Position numbers and translations under genes: made by a program. Shown here one piece after another: positions 35,348 through 38,842 of a stretch of 38,842 bases of DNA (within the stretch, counting starts at the first letter, position 1; every line of letters starts with the position of its first letter). This DNA comes from Chloroflexota bacterium (GTDB taxonomy: Bacteria > Chloroflexota > Anaerolineae > B4-G1), in NCBI GenBank assembly GCA_012514315.1, contig JAAZAN010000038.1, positions 1-38,842 of the forward strand. The letters run 5' to 3'. Below the pieces are notes generated by a model that was not told where the DNA came from, made no database searches, and saw only the letters and a program-made list of their open reading frames with translations.

Positions 35348-36198
35348 CGGTCTTCCTCATAGCCAAGGCTGCTCAGGACGTCTCGCAGGGCCACAACTGC
35401 CCGCGTCATGCCCTCGACACCGCTGAACCCACTGCTATGCCCCGCCACCGCCAGGTGAGGCTCAAGTGCAATGAATCCACGGTAATCATCCCTCGAGAGC
35501 GCTGTGAGCAACTCGGGGACTTGCCCGTCACCTTCGCCCGCTGGGCACACCTGCCCACTGCCGCTGACTGCATCTTTGACGTGCACGTGCTCCACGTACG
35601 GGGCCAGTAGATGCCATCCAGCCGATATCGGCACATCGACGCCGACCTGTATGAAGTTAGCAGGGTCCCACGCGAAACGCAAGGCAGGGCTGTCAACCCC
35701 ACGCAGGATCCGCCAACACCGTTCAGGTGTATCACCGATAATCGCTTTCTCGTTCTCGAGAACGAGCACCACACCCTCTTGCTCTGCCAGATGAGACAGA
35801 TCGACCAGCCGTTCGACCGCCTGCGAGACATACTCGTCATACAGCTCATTCGTGGTCGCGTCAGGCGGATAAAACGAGAACACGCGGATTAGCCTGGTGT
35901 GCAGCACATCTGCAATCTCAATGAGACGCAGCAGGTTCGCCCGCTCATCCTCGGGTGGCGCGAGCAGAGGTGACTTACCAACAGGGCTACCGATACAGCT
36001 GACCGCAACACCAGCCTCGGCGCATGCCCGCTCGACGGCACGCACCTGTTCGTCATCGAGATGCAGGACGTTCGTCCCCCCCACAGCGCGGAGCTCCAGA
36101 AAGCCGACCCCCAGCTCGTTGAGGGTGTCCAGTTGAGTCTGCAAATCAGCCGCAATCTCGTCCCCAAATGCGCTGATCTTGAAGATAGTCGTCGACAT
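35344..36198 (-). CDS. Sugar phosphate isomerase/epimerase (AP endonuclease 2-like TIM barrel)
   Basis: A 284-aa cytoplasmic TIM-barrel protein of the xylose isomerase-like superfamily. Metal-site regions expected for this family are visible: VLVLENEKAIIGDTPERC (Glu), LRFAWDPANFIQVG (Asp), VEHVHVKDA (His, Lys, Asp) and FIALEPHL (Glu). The N-terminal FKISAFGDEIAADL is typical of the sugar epimerase and inositol catabolism relatives. The ATG at 36198 has GGAAGG 9 bases upstream; an ATG at 36207 overlaps the previous stop (ATGA) but has that site directly against it. The exact sugar is unknown. It is linked tightly to the URO-D family gene. Confidence 0.9.
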   Translation of the reverse strand: MSTTIFKISAFGDEIAADLQTQLDTLNELGVGFLELRAVGGTNVLHLDDEQVRAVERACAEAGVAVSCIGSPVGKSPLLAPPEDERANLLRLIEIADVLHTRLIRVFSFYPPDATTNELYDEYVSQAVERLVDLSHLAEQEGVVLVLENEKAIIGDTPERCWRILRGVDSPALRFAWDPANFIQVGVDVPISAGWHLLAPYVEHVHVKDAVSGSGQVCPAGEGDGQVPELLTALSRDDYRGFIALEPHLAVAGHSSGFSGVEGMTRAVVALRDVLSSLGYEEDR

Positions 36199-36203
36199 AC
36201 ACC

Positions 36204-36833
36204 TCATCCTTCCGCTGTCTGCGAATCTACGTCGTGCTGGATAAATGTGACGCCTTCCATATTCGCGCCAGCCAAATTGGCCTGATCCAGACGCGTTCCC
36301 TCCATATACGCGCGAGTGAAATTCGCCTCACGGAGATCAGCTTGCAGGAACGACGCTCCAGACACATCGGCGCTATGCAGCCTGGCTCGAAGCAGACAGG
36401 CCCGTCCCAGGCTGGCCTTGCTCAATTTGGCCTCACTCAGATCGGCATCGTTCAGTTTCGCACCATCGAGCTTGCCCCCTCGAAGGTCCACACGGCCCAA
36501 ATCAGCGCCGGTCAGGTTAGCGCCAGAGAAGCTGGCCTCGCGGAGATCCGCGTTGTATAGCACCGCTCGCCTGAGGTCCACCCGGTCAAGAATCGCGCCA
36601 CGGAGATTCGCCCCGACCATCTTCACTCCGACAAGCACTCCGTCTTCCAGGTCAGCGCAACTGAGATCGGCCTCAATCAGCGATGAACCGCTGAGATCAG
36701 CTCCTCGAAGATCGGCATCGGCTAGCCGAATCCAGTTCAGTCGCGCATCGCGCAGGCTCATTCCGCGGAGATCCTCTCCCTGGAAGTTGCGCCGCCCAGA
36801 TTCGTACTGCTTCAGAAGCTCCTCTGGCGTCAT
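36204..36833 (-). CDS. Pentapeptide-repeat protein
   Basis: A 209-aa protein made largely of A(D/N)LXX pentapeptide repeats from about residue 18 to 195 (for example ADADLRGADLSGSSL, NLTGADLGRVDL and LREANFTRAYMEG), which form a right-handed quadrilateral beta helix. The short N-terminal head TPEELLKQYESGRRNF is shared by many such proteins. There is no signal peptide or membrane helix. Some pentapeptide proteins mimic DNA and bind gyrase; most have no known function, and nothing here decides. The ATG at 36833 has GGAGGAG 4 bases upstream. The reading extended to 37058 is not supported because it runs into the coding end of the gene before it. Confidence 0.9.
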   Translation of the reverse strand: MTPEELLKQYESGRRNFQGEDLRGMSLRDARLNWIRLADADLRGADLSGSSLIEADLSCADLEDGVLVGVKMVGANLRGAILDRVDLRRAVLYNADLREASFSGANLTGADLGRVDLRGGKLDGAKLNDADLSEAKLSKASLGRACLLRARLHSADVSGASFLQADLREANFTRAYMEGTRLDQANLAGANMEGVTFIQHDVDSQTAEG

Positions 36834-36876
36834 CGCTCCTCCACACACTACCGCGCGCAGCGCCAGACCACATTCG

Positions 36877-37464
36877 CTACCGCTCGATTGTCTTGACGCA
36901 CTGAAGCGCTGCCGCCCGATGATCCTCGGCGAGATCCAGCAGCGCCGCGCTCCGTCCAATCCGCGCCGCATCACCCCAGTCTGCGCCGCACGTGATGACA
37001 TCGCCGGCGAGATCGTAGTAGACAGTGGCCTGCGCCAGCTTAGAACGACACGGCTCAAAGCGAGCGGGCACCGTCAGCTCGCGGAACCGTGCATCCACGG
37101 CCCGGATCGTGTCGACGGACATTCGGGTTCGCTCCTGCCAGTCGGCGTCGAAGACCAGCTCCGGGTGCTGGTCCAGGCTGTGCAGCACGTTACGCACCTC
37201 GACGACAGCAGGATCCTGCTCCTTCACCAGAGCAGCCAGCGCTTCTGCATACTGCAGCTCCGCTGGAGTGAGCGTGGGAGGAGCCAGATCAATGGGCGGT
37301 GGCGCAGGAGCGAACGATAACACTTGGCGATACTGCACGTACTCTCGATACACCACTGCGCCCATTGTCCCCAGAAGGATACAATCCAGAAGGACTAGAA
37401 TCGCCAAAATGGTCCAGTGCGCCGTCGTTAACCCGTACCGTCGTGTTCGTCTCATCGTTGGCAT
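36877..37464 (-). CDS. Membrane-anchored protein of unknown function
   Basis: A 195-aa protein I do not recognise. A basic N-terminus (MPTMRRTRRYG) leads into one membrane helix (about 16-40, HWTILAILVLLDCILLGTMG). A short Pro-rich stretch (APAPPPIDLAPP) follows, then an all-helical domain (about 68-195) facing outward, with three cysteines (EPCRSK, VITCGAD, ALQCVK). The ATG at 37464 follows GTGGAGTG; an ATG at 37455 is the alternative and has the better spacing to that GGAG. It is 43 bases before the pentapeptide gene and may be first in a six-gene transcript that ends with the aldolase. Confidence 0.75.
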   Translation of the reverse strand: MPTMRRTRRYGLTTAHWTILAILVLLDCILLGTMGAVVYREYVQYRQVLSFAPAPPPIDLAPPTLTPAELQYAEALAALVKEQDPAVVEVRNVLHSLDQHPELVFDADWQERTRMSVDTIRAVDARFRELTVPARFEPCRSKLAQATVYYDLAGDVITCGADWGDAARIGRSAALLDLAEDHRAAALQCVKTIER

Positions 37465-37648
37465 CACTCCACACAGTGTGTCAGTGGCCGGGGCCAGACT
37501 ACGCCGTTGACCTCGAGCAATCTGGCGGACCGCACCAAGTGCCAGCACCAACGCAACACGGTGCGAAACCTAGATCGTGCAGGACAGTGGACTGACCTCC
37601 AATTAGAACCTACCGAGTCCGAGTGAGGAGACGCCCCCACCGCCGACC

Positions 37649-37677
37649 AGTATAGCACATCGTCCACACGCCCGCAA
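37649..37677 (-). promoter_or_regulatory. Possible promoter of the pentapeptide/AOR-2 gene string
   Basis: On the minus strand: TTGCGG (37677-37672), 17-bp spacer, TATACT (37654-37649). It would leave a leader of about 180 nt before 37464. The -35 match is moderate. Confidence 0.45.
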
Positions 37678-37840
37678 ACGATGATCGGCCGTCCAGACTT
37701 CAACCCCAGGCAGTTCTTCTCCACCGTCCGTAGGGCAAGCGTCAGGTAGTCGTAGGGCATGCGTCCAACCGCGCATGCAATACCGTGCTATACTACAGGC
37801 AAGTTAGCGACGGTTCTCTCCTTCTTCTCCTCCTTTTGTA

Positions 37841-37868
37841 AGGGCCGGGTCGAAATCGACCCGGCCCT
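37841..37868 (-). terminator. Perfect 12-bp GC-rich hairpin (probable terminator)
   Basis: AGGGCCGGGTCG (37841-37852), loop AAAT, CGACCCGGCCCT (37857-37868). It sits 71 bases after the stop of the isomerase gene that reads toward it. No T-run follows on either strand, so it may stop transcription by structure alone or act as an RNA 3' end block. Confidence 0.55.
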
Positions 37869-37939
37869 GCAGGTTCTATCGGCCATTCCCTGGACATATC
37901 CGCGCAAGTCCTCCCTGCCTCAAGACCACACAATCCACA

Positions 37940-38710
37940 CTAGAGGAGTCCCATCGTCCGCAGGTTGCGATAGCTGATCTCGAGCGAGTCGAAGGGATCC
38001 CGATCGTAACTCAGGTCCTGTTCCACAAGATACCATTCGACTCCGCCGAGCTTCGCGGCATCCAGAATCGCGGGCCAGTTCAGATTGCCCTCACCGATTT
38101 CGGCAAATCGCTGCTCCCGCTGTGGAGTGATGGCCATGTCCTTCAGGTGCAGCAGAGGCTCCCGTCCGGCGCATTTCGTGACCCAGGCGGCCGGGTCACC
38201 GCCACCCGCCTGAATCCAGTATACGTCGATCTCAGCCTTCAGTATGGCCGGGTCGGCCCGCTCGTAGAGAAGTTCTAGCCAGGTCTGCTCTCCGTAACGC
38301 GCCAGCTCATGGTTGTGGTTGTGATAGGAGAAGTCCATCCCTTCGCCCGCCAGAACCCTGGAAATCGGCTCAAGCTCGTCGAGAAAGCGCTGTAGACCTT
38401 CCAGACTGAAGTAGTCGCCTGGCAAGCCACCAATCGCGGGATGCGGGCACTTCCAGAGCTTGTGTTCCTCCACAACCGCGTCCAAGTCATTGAGGAATCG
38501 GTCCCAGCCGGTGTGTGTCGACACAATCTTGAGCCCGTTATCCGCGGCCATCAACGCCACATCAGCCGGAGATACCTGCCCAAAACCTGAGACCTGCACC
38601 GCAGTATAGCCGATCTCGGCGACCTTCTTAAGCGCCTCCGCAACCCCCTCGGGAGTCTTGGTGAAGTCACGGACTGTATAGAGCTGAGCACCAACTACTG
38701 GGGTTTCCAT
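37940..38710 (-). CDS. Sugar phosphate isomerase/epimerase (TIM barrel)
   Basis: A 256-aa xylose isomerase-like TIM-barrel protein, distinct from the one at 35344-36198. Features include VVGAQLYTVRDFTKTPEGVAEAL at the N-terminus (VVGAQLYTVRDF, then TKTPEGVAEAL), GYTAVQVSGFG, LKIVSTHTG, MDFSYHNHNHELAR, LKAEIDVYWIQAGGGDP, EPLLHLKDM and EIGEGNLNWPAI. The last blocks carry the metal-binding Glu, His and Asp positions. Proteins of this type often pair with Gfo/Idh/MocA oxidoreductases in sugar and cyclitol breakdown, and the gene upstream ends with what looks like such a tail. The ATG at 38710 has AAGGAG 10 bases upstream. Confidence 0.92.
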   Translation of the reverse strand: METPVVGAQLYTVRDFTKTPEGVAEALKKVAEIGYTAVQVSGFGQVSPADVALMAADNGLKIVSTHTGWDRFLNDLDAVVEEHKLWKCPHPAIGGLPGDYFSLEGLQRFLDELEPISRVLAGEGMDFSYHNHNHELARYGEQTWLELLYERADPAILKAEIDVYWIQAGGGDPAAWVTKCAGREPLLHLKDMAITPQREQRFAEIGEGNLNWPAILDAAKLGGVEWYLVEQDLSYDRDPFDSLEISYRNLRTMGLL

Positions 38711-38779
38711 GTACTGTGAACTCCTTATGATATATCGAACGAGGGCCTTTATGCGCACATCCCTCGGGTAATCGAGACC

Positions 38780-38842
38780 TCAGTCCTCCAGCCTCTCACC
38801 GGTGCGGGCGGAGTCAATCTCACGGAACACCAACGCCAGCGA
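38780..38842 (-). CDS. C-terminal end of a gene cut by the window edge, possibly Gfo/Idh/MocA oxidoreductase
   Basis: The last 20 codons before a TGA at 38782-38780 read SLALVFREIDSARTGERLED. A helix ending in SARTG plus a basic/acidic tail is common at the end of Gfo/Idh/MocA family dehydrogenases, and these are frequent partners of isomerases like the next gene. With only 20 residues the family call is a guess; that it is coding is supported by the position 70 bases before a co-directional gene with a good ribosome site. Confidence 0.45.
   Translation of the reverse strand, partial: SLALVFREIDSARTGERLED

Larger units (their letters stand above)
37465..37939. other. Intergenic region with promoter and strong hairpin
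   Basis: 475 bases without a convincing gene. It holds a probable minus-strand promoter (37649-37677) and a perfect 12-bp hairpin (37841-37868), flanked on its left by a pure pyrimidine run on the plus strand (TCTCCTTCTTCTCCTCC). A 98-codon minus-strand frame (37464-37760) looks non-coding. Confidence 0.6.

Noticed and set aside
36316-37320. 334-codon plus-strand frame rich in Arg and Ser
   Set aside because: Antisense of the repetitive pentapeptide gene; the regular composition of that gene keeps the opposite frame open.
37464-37760. 98-codon minus-strand frame in the intergenic region
   Set aside because: It has no ribosome site or family resemblance, and it contains the probable promoter at 37649-37677.
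1-38842. CRISPR arrays, insertion sequences, prophage or integrase genes
   Set aside because: I saw no spaced direct repeats, transposase or integrase motifs; the only repeats are the duplicated kinase cores, the PA14, LysM and TPR units, and the pentapeptide repeats.

Overview
The window looks like a bacterial chromosome segment of moderately high GC. No gene is a taxonomic marker, but several traits fit the phylum Chloroflexota (Anaerolineae-like), and this placement is inference. They include envelope proteins with Thr/Pro-rich linkers, a membrane Ser/Thr kinase with an NBR1-type Ig-like outer domain, LysM-PA14 and LGFP-like secreted proteins, RNase J, two tungsten AOR-family enzymes, and frequent GTG/TTG starts.

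Layout. (1) Positions 3-8925, + strand: four tandem sensor histidine kinases with closely related catalytic cores but different sensor halves. These are CHASE (5'-truncated by the window edge), a Tll0287-like domain with a haem c motif, a polytopic membrane module, and a fourth copy broken by a nonsense codon, a frameshifting deletion and a receiver deletion. (2) 9001-14509, + strand: RNase J with a clear promoter and a 230-nt leader, a tRNA-Gly(CCC), a GH172/DUF2961 glycosidase and a PknB-like kinase. (3) 14584-16212, - strand: a double-thioredoxin/DsbD-like membrane protein, divergent from ilvD (16537-18195), which is followed by a soluble orphan histidine kinase (18294-19163). (4) 19240-23707, - strand: a compact operon of polyferredoxin, AOR-family oxidoreductase, ThiS/MoaD-like sulfur carrier, M24 peptidase and cyclophilin-like protein, with overlapping start and stop codons. 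(5) 23901-27716, - strand: a LysM-PA14 protein, and a lipoprotein plus FAD-dehydrogenase pair. The LysM gene and the lipoprotein gene are preceded by matching promoters. (6) 27859-31289, - strand: a DUF255 thioredoxin-domain protein coupled to a TPR protein. (7) 31423-37464, - strand: membrane protein, pentapeptide-repeat protein, TIM-barrel isomerase, URO-D family protein, a second AOR and an HpcH/HpaI aldolase. (8) 37940-38842, - strand: another TIM-barrel isomerase behind the tail of a gene cut by the window edge, probably a Gfo/Idh/MocA oxidoreductase.

How it may work together (inference): regions 2, 3, 7 and 8 contain pieces of anaerobic sugar and sugar-acid breakdown. They comprise a glycosidase, an IlvD/Edd dehydratase, isomerases, an aldolase that would release an aldehyde, and tungsten AORs that could oxidise aldehydes with ferredoxin as acceptor. 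The kinase array is a separate sensory block with no partner response regulator gene visible; only the first kinase carries an intact receiver.

The most noteworthy items are the sensor-swapped kinase array with its decayed member, the AOR operon carrying its own ThiS-like protein, the aldolase-AOR pairing, the double-thioredoxin DsbD fusion, and a recurrent 16-bp promoter spacer.
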